8,231 nucleotides of DNA from Acidobacteriota bacterium (GTDB lineage Bacteria; Acidobacteriota; Terriglobia; Terriglobales; Acidobacteriaceae): contig JAJZAL010000235.1 in assembly GCA_021799405.1 (NCBI GenBank), positions 1 to 8,231 on the forward strand, in the 5' to 3' direction. The notes below the pieces were generated by a model. It did no database searches and was not told the origin of the DNA. It saw only the letters and a program-made list of their open reading frames with translations. Positions 1-5,093 of this stretch are shown in pieces. Every line of letters begins with the position of its first letter. Position 1 is the stretch's first letter. Made by a program: the position numbers and the translations under genes.

Positions 1-4
1 CTGC

Positions 5-42
5 ATCCCGGCGATACCGGGATTGATTCCCAAATCAGGGAA
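5..42. other. Two adjacent small hairpins at the left edge
   Basis: A perfect 7-bp inverted repeat (ATCCCGG, 5-11, with CCGGGAT, 17-23, loop CGATA) is followed by a 5-bp one (TTCCC, 27-31, with GGGAA, 38-42). Neither has a T-tract in either direction, so they are not classical intrinsic terminators. They lie downstream of rpsI and could belong to the leader or 3' region of whatever gene sits left of the window. In related genomes rpsB and tsf often follow rplM-rpsI, but that cannot be seen here. Confidence 0.4.
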
Positions 43-71
43 GATTTGCTTCCAAAACTTGTGCCGGTTGT

Positions 72-144
72 CAGTTGCCAGTCCCCAGTAAAACCACTGA
101 GGACTGTCGACTGAAAACTGCGGACTGAAAACTGCGGACTGCAA
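72..144. repeat. Bipolar heptamer array (3 x CAGTNNN, then 7 x ACTGNNN)
   Basis: Seven uninterrupted heptamers of form ACTGNNN run from 96 to 144 (variable triplets AGG, TCG, AAA, CGG, AAA, CGG, CAA). They are preceded, after ACC at 93-95, by three heptamers of the reverse-complementary form CAGTNNN (72-92: TGC, CCC, AAA). The arrangement is therefore a phased repeat that flips orientation. Because of the flip, 72-89 can pair with 96-113 (15 Watson-Crick pairs, one G-U, two mismatches), giving a long hairpin with a 6-nt loop. The array ends 5 bp before the rpsI stop codon. It may be a low-complexity intergenic repeat family or act as an RNA structure at the end of the ribosomal-protein transcript; the sequence does not decide. 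Confidence 0.8.
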
Positions 145-149
145 ACGCG

Positions 150-545
150 CTAGCGCTTGCTGAACTGGAACCGCTTGCGGGCGCCCTTCTGTCCGTACTT
201 CTTCCGCTCCTTAATGCGCGAATCCCGCGACAGCAGACCTTCGCCCTTGAGCGTCTTGCGCAGCTCGGCGTTGAACTCGAGCAGCGCGCGCGCCGCGCCC
301 ATCTTCACTGCGTCGGCCTGTGCGGCCACCCCGCCGCCGGCCACCGTCGTGACCACGTCAAAGGTCGAGAGCGTCTCGGTCAGCGCCAGCGGCTTCTTTG
401 CCGAAACCCGCTGCTGCTCGGTCACAAAGTACGTCTCAAACGGCTTGCCGTTCACGGTGAAATTACCGCTGCCCGGACGCAGAAAGACGCGGGCGATCGC
501 CGACTTGCGCCGTCCCGTTCCGTAATACTGAATCAGATCTGCCAT
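150..545 (-). CDS. rpsI: Small ribosomal subunit protein uS9
   Basis: Ribosomal protein S9, a component of the 30S head whose C-terminal tail reaches the P-site tRNA. The product is 131 residues, a normal bacterial length. Visible hallmarks are the N-terminal [16 protein letters not shown] stretch (about residues 7-22), the [21 protein letters not shown] core (about 68-88) and the basic tail ending in FQFSKR, with the invariant terminal K-R. The start is ATG at 545, preceded by GAGG four bases upstream. It follows rplM after only 19 nt and is almost certainly cotranscribed and coupled with it, the arrangement found across bacteria. The stop (TAG) abuts the heptamer array at 72-144. No clear intrinsic terminator is visible between this gene and the left edge. 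Confidence 0.98.
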   Translation of the reverse strand: MADLIQYYGTGRRKSAIARVFLRPGSGNFTVNGKPFETYFVTEQQRVSAKKPLALTETLSTFDVVTTVAGGGVAAQADAVKMGAARALLEFNAELRKTLKGEGLLSRDSRIKERKKYGQKGARKRFQFSKR

Positions 546-564
546 GAATCCTCGGTCTCTTTAA

Positions 565-999
565 CTATGCGTTGATCTCAAGCGGCTGCGGCTGCTGCGC
601 GGCATGCGGATGCTGATCGCCCTTGTATACATTCAGCTTGGATGCCATCTTCCGGCCCAGCTTCGTCTTCGGCAGCATGCCCTTGATCGCCTCTTCCACA
701 ATCTTTTCGGGCTTGCGCTGCAGCAGGCGCACGAACGATTCCTCGCGCAACCCGCCCGGGAAACCCGTGTAACGGCGGTACATCTTCTGCTGGCTCTTCA
801 GCCCGGTCAGCCGAACCTTCTCAGCGTTGATCACGATCAGGTGATCGCCCATATCCATAAAAGGCGTGTACCTGGGACTGTTCTTGCCGCTCAGCACCCT
901 CGCCGCCTCGGTGGCCAGGCGCCCCAGCGTTTTGCCGCTGGCGTCCACCACATACCACTTCCGGCTGACATCGTGCGAGCTCGGGAAATACGTCGACAT
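565..999 (-). CDS. rplM: Large ribosomal subunit protein uL13
   Basis: Ribosomal protein L13, an early-assembly 50S protein that binds 23S rRNA. The product is 144 residues, the usual length. Family signatures in order: [18 protein letters not shown] (about 13-30), the [16 protein letters not shown] region (about 51-66), [12 protein letters not shown] (about 72-83), and [15 protein letters not shown] followed by [12 protein letters not shown] near the C-terminus (about 102-132). The start is ATG at 999, with GAGGAG about nine and AAGGA about three bases upstream. It heads the L13-S9 operon. A promoter of good quality lies at 1338-1366, leaving an untranslated leader of about 330 nt, unusually long for a ribosomal-protein gene and possibly a site of autogenous control. 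Confidence 0.98.
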   Translation of the reverse strand: MSTYFPSSHDVSRKWYVVDASGKTLGRLATEAARVLSGKNSPRYTPFMDMGDHLIVINAEKVRLTGLKSQQKMYRRYTGFPGGLREESFVRLLQRKPEKIVEEAIKGMLPKTKLGRKMASKLNVYKGDQHPHAAQQPQPLEINA

Positions 1000-1331
1000 C
1001 GTTCCTTCTCTCCTCAGGCACTCGGCCCTTGCCTTGCGGCGCTCTGCTCAAAATCCTGCCCGCGTCACTCTTCGCGCGCCCGTCCCCGCTCCCGAAGAAC
1101 CCCTTGTTTCGGGTTTCGCATCGGGCCCAGGCTCGCGCCAAAGCGTTCCGCGATACTTCCGTTTATCCCGCGGTTCACCACAGCTTTTCGCGTGAGTGCG
1201 CGCAGCGTTCTCTTTCACCCGTCCGACCCTTAAAAGCCGGTCTTTCCAACATTTCCGGGTTAGAGCTTCCGGGATTCCGTCTCCCCAGCCTCGAAACACA
1301 ACAAAGGCGGGCAGACAGAAGTCTGCGCAAG
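1000..1331 (-). promoter_or_regulatory. Long untranslated leader of rplM-rpsI
   Basis: About 330 nt lie between the inferred transcription start (near 1331) and the rplM ATG, and no reading frame here resembles a real protein on either strand. Potential stems, in order of transcription: GCAGAC/GTCTGC with a 4-nt loop (1311-1326) at the very 5' end; CCGCG/CGCGG (1148-1173); and CCCGAA/TTCGGG (1091-1113). An alternative weaker pairing of ACCC with GGGT overlaps the last stem. Several r-protein operons in other phyla carry leaders bound by their own product, so autoregulation is plausible here, but I recognise no described motif. Confidence 0.4.
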
Positions 1332-1337
1332 GACTTT

Positions 1338-1366
1338 AGAATACGAGAATTTCAGGGCCGAGTCAA
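1338..1366 (-). promoter_or_regulatory. Sigma70-type promoter for rplM-rpsI
   Basis: Reading the minus strand, TTGACT (1366-1361) and TATTCT (1343-1338) are separated by exactly 17 nt. This is five of six consensus bases at -35 and four of six at -10 with ideal spacing. Transcription would begin near 1331, right before the small hairpin at 1311-1326. It is the best promoter match I found in the window and points at the strongest expected operon. Confidence 0.7.
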
Positions 1367-1546
1367 TGAAAGAGGAGGCGTCGTCTCAGCCCTCTGCGCC
1401 GCCGGGATCGGCCCTGTGACGACTTCCACGCGGGAAGATCTCTCGGAGTACCCCTGCCCCACACAACCAACCCTGGCTCGAACCCCTGACGGCAAGTCTC
1501 GGCACCCTCGCACCGAATCCAGACATCGCCTTCCGGCAGTCTCTGC
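1367..1546. other. Intergenic stretch between divergent promoters
   Basis: Between the rplM promoter and the promoter-like element of the divergent membrane-protein gene I see no supportable gene. An open frame running through on the plus strand from 1029 is rich in Arg, Ser and Pro and carries no domain. There is a 5-bp hairpin (CTTCC/GGAAG, 1423-1437). A GGTTCGAGCC string on the minus strand near 1475-1486 resembles a tRNA T-loop but has no complementary T-stem. Confidence 0.5.
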
Positions 1547-1552
1547 TATCAT
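1544..1552 (+). promoter_or_regulatory. Extended -10 element (TGC-TATCAT)
   Basis: TGCTATCAT fits the extended -10 form TGN-TATAAT with five of six hexamer matches. No recognisable -35 lies 17 nt upstream, which extended -10 promoters can tolerate. Transcription would start near 1559, about 31 nt before the ATG at 1590. If this is the promoter, the upstream ATG at 1551, which overlaps the hexamer, cannot be the start of the membrane protein. Confidence 0.4.
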
Positions 1553-1589
1553 GGCCCCCGCCAGGATTGTCTCTCTACGCGGGCACACT

Positions 1590-2072
1590 ATGCCTCGGCA
1601 TATCTATCTCAAGGCTTTCGGCCTCGCGGTCCTCATCGCCGGATCACTCGACATCTCCGACGCCCTGCTCTTTTACGGCCTGCGCGGAACACCTCCTCGC
1701 CTGCTCCTCCAGGTCATTGCCAGCGGACTCCTTGGCCCTCTGGCCCTCCATCTCGGCCTCTTCGCCGCCCTGCTCGGCCTCGTTATCCACTACACCATCA
1801 CCGCGTTCTGGGCCTCGCTCTTTCTCGTCATGACTCGGCGCTTCTCCGGGCTCCTGCGCCACGCGCTGTCCGCCGGAGCTGCCTATGGGGCTCTCATCTA
1901 CCTTGTCATGAACTACCTGGTTCTGCCGCTTTCCCGCGTCATAGCCCACCCGGTTTTCAGCCTCCCCGTTTTCGCAAATGCAGTTCTGGCCCTTGTCTTC
2001 TGCATGGGCATACCCATCGCCCTCGTCAGCAAAGCCGTCCTCCGGAACAGCACTCCCGCCATTCCCGCCTGA
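1590..2072 (+). CDS. Small integral membrane protein, about four helices
   Basis: The product is 160 residues, mostly hydrophobic, with predicted membrane segments at about 7-26, 36-66 (probably one long or two tightly spaced helices), 70-80 and onward through the LFLVM stretch, 98-115 and 128-150. Conserved-looking motifs are GSLDISDALLFYGLRG, LLQVIASGLLGP, HYTITAFWASLF and YGALIYLVMNYLVLPLS. From memory these match an uncharacterised family of small bacterial inner-membrane proteins common in Acidobacteria and Proteobacteria; no activity is known to me. ATG 1590 was chosen because the promoter-like element ends at 1552 and because the frame upstream looks non-coding; GTG/ATG alternatives, including ATG 1551, would add only a polar stretch. 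There is no good ribosome-binding site, which weakens the exact start. It diverges from rplM and precedes the Nudix gene by 70 nt. Confidence 0.8.
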   Translation: MPRHIYLKAFGLAVLIAGSLDISDALLFYGLRGTPPRLLLQVIASGLLGPLALHLGLFAALLGLVIHYTITAFWASLFLVMTRRFSGLLRHALSAGAAYGALIYLVMNYLVLPLSRVIAHPVFSLPVFANAVLALVFCMGIPIALVSKAVLRNSTPAIPA

Positions 2073-2106
2073 GCGACATGCCCATCGGTGAAATCATCGA
2101 TTGCCG

Positions 2107-2149
2107 GGTCCCCACTTGTTATAACGATGGGCGGCTCCCCGCTTGTTAT
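2107..2149 (+). repeat. Duplicated 16-bp unit, 27-bp period, carrying -10-like sequences
   Basis: GGTCCCCACTTGTTAT (2107-2122) recurs as GCTCCCCGCTTGTTAT (2134-2149), 14 of 16 bases alike, with start points 27 bp apart. Each copy ends in TTGTTAT, so each forms an extended -10-like motif: TGT-TATAAC at 2117-2125 and TGT-TATCCT at 2144-2152 or nearby. The first is the better match and would start transcription near 2132, only about 11 nt before the TTG proposed as the Nudix start. The duplication itself is directly visible; promoter activity is inferred. Confidence 0.55.
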
Positions 2150-2691
2150 CCTGTCAAAGAAGAACTCTACCCGGCAGCATCCCCCTGAAAACGACCCGCA
2201 CCCATCCTCGACCCCAGAAACACAGCGCCGGACTCCTCCTGTATCGGCGCAAACCCAACGCCCATCTCGAAGTCCTGCTCGCCCATCCCGGCGGCCCCTT
2301 CTGGACGCACCGCGACCTCGGCGCCTGGACCATCCCCAAAGGCAGCGTCGTCCCCGGCGAAGACCTTCTCGCCGCCGCCTGCCGCGAATTCCGCGAGGAA
2401 ACCGGCCTCACGCCCCCCTCCGAGGAACCCGGCCGCTACTTCCCGCTCGGAGACATCCAGCAGCTGAGCGGCAAAATCGTCAGCGCATGGGCGTTCGAGG
2501 GCGACTTCGACCCTGCCGGCCTGGTCAGCAACACCTCGCCCATCGAGTGGCCACCCCGCTCGGGCCGCGAAGTCGAAGTCCCGGAAATCGACCGAGCCGA
2601 ATGGTTCGCCATGCCCGCTGCCCGCAACAAGATCCTCCCCGCACAAATTCCCTTTCTCGACCGCCTCGCCCGGCACCTCGCGAAAAAGTAA
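2143..2691 (+). CDS. Nudix hydrolase, COG4119-like NTP pyrophosphohydrolase
   Basis: A Nudix-fold pyrophosphohydrolase, 182 residues if read from TTG 2143. The Nudix box is perfect: G67, then five residues, E73, then seven, then REFREETGL (81-89), which supplies the metal-binding glutamates E82, E85 and E86. Ahead of it lie the family-type strand [11 protein letters not shown] (27-37), [11 protein letters not shown] (44-54) and [10 protein letters not shown] (58-67), as in the bacterial group annotated as predicted NTP pyrophosphohydrolases; the substrate cannot be told. The start is unusual. The frame opens after a TAA at 2122 and has no ATG or GTG before the conserved core; TTG 2143 lies inside a repeat with no ribosome-binding site. 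Homologues usually begin close to residue 26, so residues 1-25 may be untranslated or start at a rare codon such as CTG 2185. Confidence 0.9.
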   Translation: MLSCQRRTLPGSIPLKTTRTHPRPQKHSAGLLLYRRKPNAHLEVLLAHPGGPFWTHRDLGAWTIPKGSVVPGEDLLAAACREFREETGLTPPSEEPGRYFPLGDIQQLSGKIVSAWAFEGDFDPAGLVSNTSPIEWPPRSGREVEVPEIDRAEWFAMPAARNKILPAQIPFLDRLARHLAKK

Positions 2692-2746
2692 TCCCGCAGG
2701 CTGGCGGTCATCTGGAAGTTTGAAGCCGAACTCCCCCAACCGGCGC

Positions 2747-2752
2747 TACAAT
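2747..2752 (+). promoter_or_regulatory. Candidate -10 hexamer (TACAAT) for the ankyrin gene
   Basis: TACAAT differs from TATAAT at one base. A TTGAAG lies upstream at 2720-2725 but 21 nt away, too far for a standard pair, so only the -10 is supported. Transcription would begin near 2759, just at the GGGAGG ribosome-binding site of the gene at 2774, giving a leader of about 15 nt. Confidence 0.35.
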
Positions 2753-2773
2753 CAGGCCGGGAGGCTTGCAAGA

Positions 2774-3439
2774 ATGAAACGCCTCGTCTTTGACATGATC
2801 CAGCACGGCCAGACGGCCGAGCTCGCCGCCCAGCTTGCCAACCACGCGCAGCTGGCCGAGGCTCAGAACGCTGACGGCATCTCCGCTCTCCGCGCCGCCG
2901 TCTATCACCACCAGCCCGCGATTCGCGACCTGCTCCTGCCCTACCTGCCCGAACTCGATATCTTCGACGCTTCCTCCGTCGGAGACATCGAACGCATCGA
3001 GCAGCTTCTCTCCTTCGATCCCTCGCTCGTCGCCAGTCACTCCACAGATGGTTGGACGCCGCTGCATCTTGCCGCCGCCTTCGCCGATGAGGACACTGTC
3101 CACCTGCTGCTTTCGAGAGGGGCGGACGCCCACGCCCGTTCCCACAACGATCTGGGCAATCAACCATTGCATGCCTGCGTCGCACGCTTCGGCTCGCTCG
3201 CCTCGGCTCGCGCTCTCATCGAGGGCGGAGCCGACGTGAACGCGACCCAGTCCGGCGGCATCACGCCGCTCCATCTGACCGCGGCACAGGGCAAAACGGA
3301 GATGCTCCAGTTACTGCTCCGGCATGGCGCATCGCCCTCCGCCCGCACAGACGAAGGCAAGCTGCCGCTCGACCTCGCACGCGAACGAGGCCACACCCAG
3401 GCTGCCGAGCGGCTCGCGGCGCTTTCGTCGCCCAATTAA
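2774..3439 (+). CDS. Ankyrin-repeat protein
   Basis: The product is 221 residues and almost entirely ankyrin repeats, which mediate protein binding; the partner is unknown. Repeats can be seen at about 34-58 (degenerate, DGISALRAAV), 61-90 (degenerate, starting DIFDASSVGD), 92-121 (DGWTPLHLAAA, LLLSRGADAHAR), 127-157 (LGNQPLHACVA, LIEGGADVNA), 161-190 (GGITPLHLTAA, LLLRHGASPSAR) and 194-217 (EGKLPLDLARERGH, capping). There is no signal peptide or membrane segment, so it is probably cytoplasmic. ATG 2774 is preferred because GGGAGG (2759-2764) lies nine bases upstream; an in-frame TTG at 2720 would add 18 residues but has no ribosome-binding site and would precede the likely transcription start. 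Prokaryotic ankyrin proteins of this size are often single-domain adaptors. No linked effector gene is visible. Confidence 0.93.
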   Translation: MKRLVFDMIQHGQTAELAAQLANHAQLAEAQNADGISALRAAVYHHQPAIRDLLLPYLPELDIFDASSVGDIERIEQLLSFDPSLVASHSTDGWTPLHLAAAFADEDTVHLLLSRGADAHARSHNDLGNQPLHACVARFGSLASARALIEGGADVNATQSGGITPLHLTAAQGKTEMLQLLLRHGASPSARTDEGKLPLDLARERGHTQAAERLAALSSPN

Positions 3440-3445
3440 CAGCGG

Positions 3446-3476
3446 TGAGGCGCTTTGCAAGGGGCCTCATCTTTCT
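3446..3476 (+). terminator. Probable intrinsic terminator after the ankyrin gene
   Basis: TGAGGC (3446-3451) pairs with GCCTCA (3464-3469), and the 12-nt loop can close further through CTT/AAG. The stem is followed by TCTTTCT (3470-3476), a T-rich but imperfect tract. It starts seven bases after the stop codon, the expected place. The short imperfect T-run lowers confidence. Confidence 0.45.
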
Positions 3477-3592
3477 AGAGCATTTCCCCTATTGGTATAG
3501 ACCGAAGAGAGAATCTCAACCCAGCTTTTCCGTTAAGAAAAGCTGCGCTTGGTTGATTTCAGAAGGTTCCCAGGAATAGGGGAAATGCTCTA
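3476..3592. repeat. 117-bp palindromic element with perfect 18-bp inverted ends
   Basis: TAGAGCATTTCCCCTATT (3476-3493) is the exact reverse complement of 3575-3592. Nested inside is a perfect 9-bp hairpin, CAGCTTTTC (3522-3530) with GAAAAGCTG (3537-3545), loop CGTTAA. This is enclosed by a further 6-bp pairing of TCAACC (3516-3521) with GGTTGA (3551-3556). The whole can fold into one long branched stem. The outermost bases are TA on both sides, consistent with a TA target duplication hidden in the palindrome, as in some non-autonomous miniature elements. It sits between convergent genes, and its right end supplies the TAG stop of the small gene at 3590-3766. It could be a mobile palindromic repeat, a bidirectional terminator, or both. 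Confidence 0.8.
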
Positions 3593-3766
3593 ATCCATCT
3601 GGTCGATGATTTCCTGCAGCGTCGGCTTGTGCTTGCGCTTGCGTTTTGTGTCGCGCGGCTCGCCCTCGATCACGCGTTCGGGTTTTGGCTGCCCCACCCG
3701 TTCCCGGGCTGTCGCCTTTACCGCCTTCACCTTGGAGAACACCCGCTTCTTGGCCCGTCTTGCCAT
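3590..3766 (-). CDS. Small highly basic protein (58 residues), function unknown
   Basis: A 58-residue protein beginning MARRAKKRVFSKVKAVKA and ending KHKPTLQEIIDQMD. Nineteen residues are Lys or Arg, arranged as an N-terminal basic half, a Pro-rich middle (GQPKPERVI, 25-33), a KRKRKHK cluster (41-47) and a short acidic, probably helical tail. This suggests binding to nucleic acid or the ribosome, which is inference only. I recall similar short proteins in Acidobacteria but no assigned role. The ATG at 3766 is chosen over a longer frame starting at 3913 because the conserved-looking sequence begins there and the longer version overlaps the divergent gene at 3858; no strong ribosome-binding site is seen. 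The stop TAG lies in the right arm of the palindromic element. The gene diverges from the zinc-ribbon gene, sharing 91 bp of upstream DNA. Confidence 0.7.
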   Translation of the reverse strand: MARRAKKRVFSKVKAVKATARERVGQPKPERVIEGEPRDTKRKRKHKPTLQEIIDQMD

Positions 3767-3857
3767 CGTGGCTATCACGTTAGCACCGTTTTCCAGCCGC
3801 TGCCGTGAAATACTGACTCCGGGTGATAGATCCCAACTCCCCCTTTGGAGACCGGTC

Positions 3858-4139
3858 ATGGAAGAGCGCGATTTTTTTGACGAAAAACAGGAACAACGCA
3901 CGCACACGCTCACTTGTCCCCACTGCGGCCAAGCCGACGAGTACCAGATCGGCTGGCTGGTCCGCCGTAAAAAGGCCTCACTCCCTCGTCATGCCGACGA
4001 GCGCGACCGCGCCCGCTTTGCCAAGGCGCAGTCCTACATGGTCCGCCGCGACGATGTGGTCGCCTGCAAAAATATCCGCTGCCGCAAGCGCTTTGAGGTC
4101 ACCTCGCTGCAATCGGTAGCCTTCCTGCAATCGGCCTGA
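3858..4139 (+). CDS. Small zinc-ribbon protein, function unknown
   Basis: A 93-residue protein with two cysteine pairs able to hold one zinc ion: CPHCG (C20, C23) and CKNIRC (C70, C75). Between them is a charged, basic linker (WLVRRKKASLPRHADERDRARFAKAQ, about 33-58). The N-terminus is acidic (MEERDFFDEKQEQ). No enzyme motif is present; it may bind nucleic acid or a protein partner. The start ATG has GGAG seven bases upstream. An in-frame extension back to 3606 exists but runs opposite to the small basic gene and lacks any motif. The stop is 3 nt before the next gene, so the two are probably translated together. A 4-bp stem (CTCC 3837-3840 with GGAG 3847-3850) could partly cover the ribosome-binding site, though it is very short. 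Confidence 0.8.
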   Translation: MEERDFFDEKQEQRTHTLTCPHCGQADEYQIGWLVRRKKASLPRHADERDRARFAKAQSYMVRRDDVVACKNIRCRKRFEVTSLQSVAFLQSA

Positions 4140-4142
4140 ACC

Positions 4143-5012
4143 ATGTTCCCCCTCAACCGGAAGCGGGCATCGGGAGCCATTTTCCTGCTGTTCGCTTCAT
4201 TCGCTTTCGTCACCGCGTGCCCTGCCGCCGCACAACGGCCCGCGCCTCAGAAAGGCGCCACCCCACATCTGCACAGGAGCTATCTCGGCTTCGACACGAA
4301 CCTCTACCCGGGCGATGCCATGCTGCCTGAGTTCCGCAAGCAGTTCGCCTATCTCGGCTACTGGCTCAATGACCCACCAGGTATGTCGACCAACGAATGG
4401 GTGGGCAAGCGCGCCGCCGTCCTCCACGCGGGCTTTGGATTTCTCATTCTCTTCAATGGCCGCCTCGACAAGGAGCTCCGCCACAATTACGCCGCAGCCC
4501 TTGGCGAGTCCGACGGGATGGACGCCGCCCGCGCGGCCAGAACTGAAGGCTTTCCGCCCAACGCCATCATCTTTCTCGATCTCGAAGAAGGCGGCCGCAT
4601 GCTCCCCGAGCAGCTCGCCTACATCGGAGCCTGGATCCACGCGGTCCGCGCACAAGGCTACCGCGCCGGCGTCTACTGCGCTGGAATCCCCTTCCGGGAC
4701 AGCGGCCAGACACTCACCACCGCCGACGACATCACCGCCCACTTCCCGGGCACTGCCATCTGGATCGCCAACGACCAGTGCCCACCCGCGCCGGGCTGCG
4801 TCGCCCGCGCCCTTCGGCCCTCGCAAAGCGGCTTTCAGCACGCCCTTGTCTGGCAGTTCTCCCAGTCGCCGCGCCGTCACCAGTTCACCCGCGCCTGCGA
4901 GGAAACCTACGCCCGCGACGGCAACTGCTACCCGCCTGGCCTGCCGCGGAACGAGCGCACCGCCGTCGATCTCGACACCAGCACCACCCCCGACCCCTCC
5001 GCCGGCCGCTGA
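4143..5012 (+). CDS. Secreted GH25/DUF1906-like TIM-barrel protein, possible lipoprotein
   Basis: A 289-residue exported protein. The N-terminus has basic residues R6-K7-R8, a hydrophobic core (about 11-25) and VTAC (23-26), which fits a lipobox with C26 as the lipid-bearing residue; PAAAQ just after it would also allow ordinary signal-peptidase cleavage after A30. The mature part resembles the glycoside-hydrolase-like DUF1906 (Rv2525c-type) and GH25 barrels: GFDTN with D51 on the first strand, IIFLDLEEG with D146 and E148 in the DxE position used by GH25 lysozymes, YRAGVYCAG (173-181), WIANDQC (207-213), VWQFSQ (236-241) and AVDLD (274-278). Extra cysteines (C179, C213, C219, C252, C262) suggest disulfides outside the cytoplasm. 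A role in binding or cutting peptidoglycan or another glycan is inferred. It starts 3 nt after the zinc-ribbon stop without its own clear ribosome-binding site. Confidence 0.85.
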   Translation: MFPLNRKRASGAIFLLFASFAFVTACPAAAQRPAPQKGATPHLHRSYLGFDTNLYPGDAMLPEFRKQFAYLGYWLNDPPGMSTNEWVGKRAAVLHAGFGFLILFNGRLDKELRHNYAAALGESDGMDAARAARTEGFPPNAIIFLDLEEGGRMLPEQLAYIGAWIHAVRAQGYRAGVYCAGIPFRDSGQTLTTADDITAHFPGTAIWIANDQCPPAPGCVARALRPSQSGFQHALVWQFSQSPRRHQFTRACEETYARDGNCYPPGLPRNERTAVDLDTSTTPDPSAGR

Positions 5013-5093
5013 GCCGCCGATTCATCCGCCGGAATTCGATCCCGCCCCGAAACTGCGGGCCGTCCCTTGCATCGAATAGAGTAGCCTTATCCA

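Noticed and set aside
72..144. CRISPR-like array
   Set aside because: The repeat unit is 7 bp with 3-bp variable parts, far too short for repeats and spacers, and no cas gene is present.
1475..1486. tRNA-like T-loop (GGTTCGAGCC on the minus strand)
   Set aside because: Flanking bases do not form a T-stem, and no acceptor or anticodon arm can be drawn around it.
1029..1589. Long N-terminal extension of the membrane-protein frame
   Set aside because: It is Arg/Ser/Pro-rich without motifs, crosses the rplM leader and promoter, and the hydrophobic protein starts cleanly at ATG 1590.
2088..2723. Alternative plus-strand frame over the Nudix gene starting with ATG
   Set aside because: Composition is Arg/Pro/His-rich and typical of a shifted frame; the perfect Nudix box lies in the other frame. 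A frameshift joining the two near 2150-2200 cannot be excluded.
3590..3913. 107-residue version of the small basic protein
   Set aside because: The added 49 residues overlap the start of the divergent zinc-ribbon gene and carry no motif; the Met at 3766 begins the lysine/arginine-rich protein.
5067..5093. Promoter TTGCAT/TATCCA in front of moaA
   Set aside because: The spacer is 15 nt and the -10 abuts the ATG, which would leave no leader; the match is too weak.
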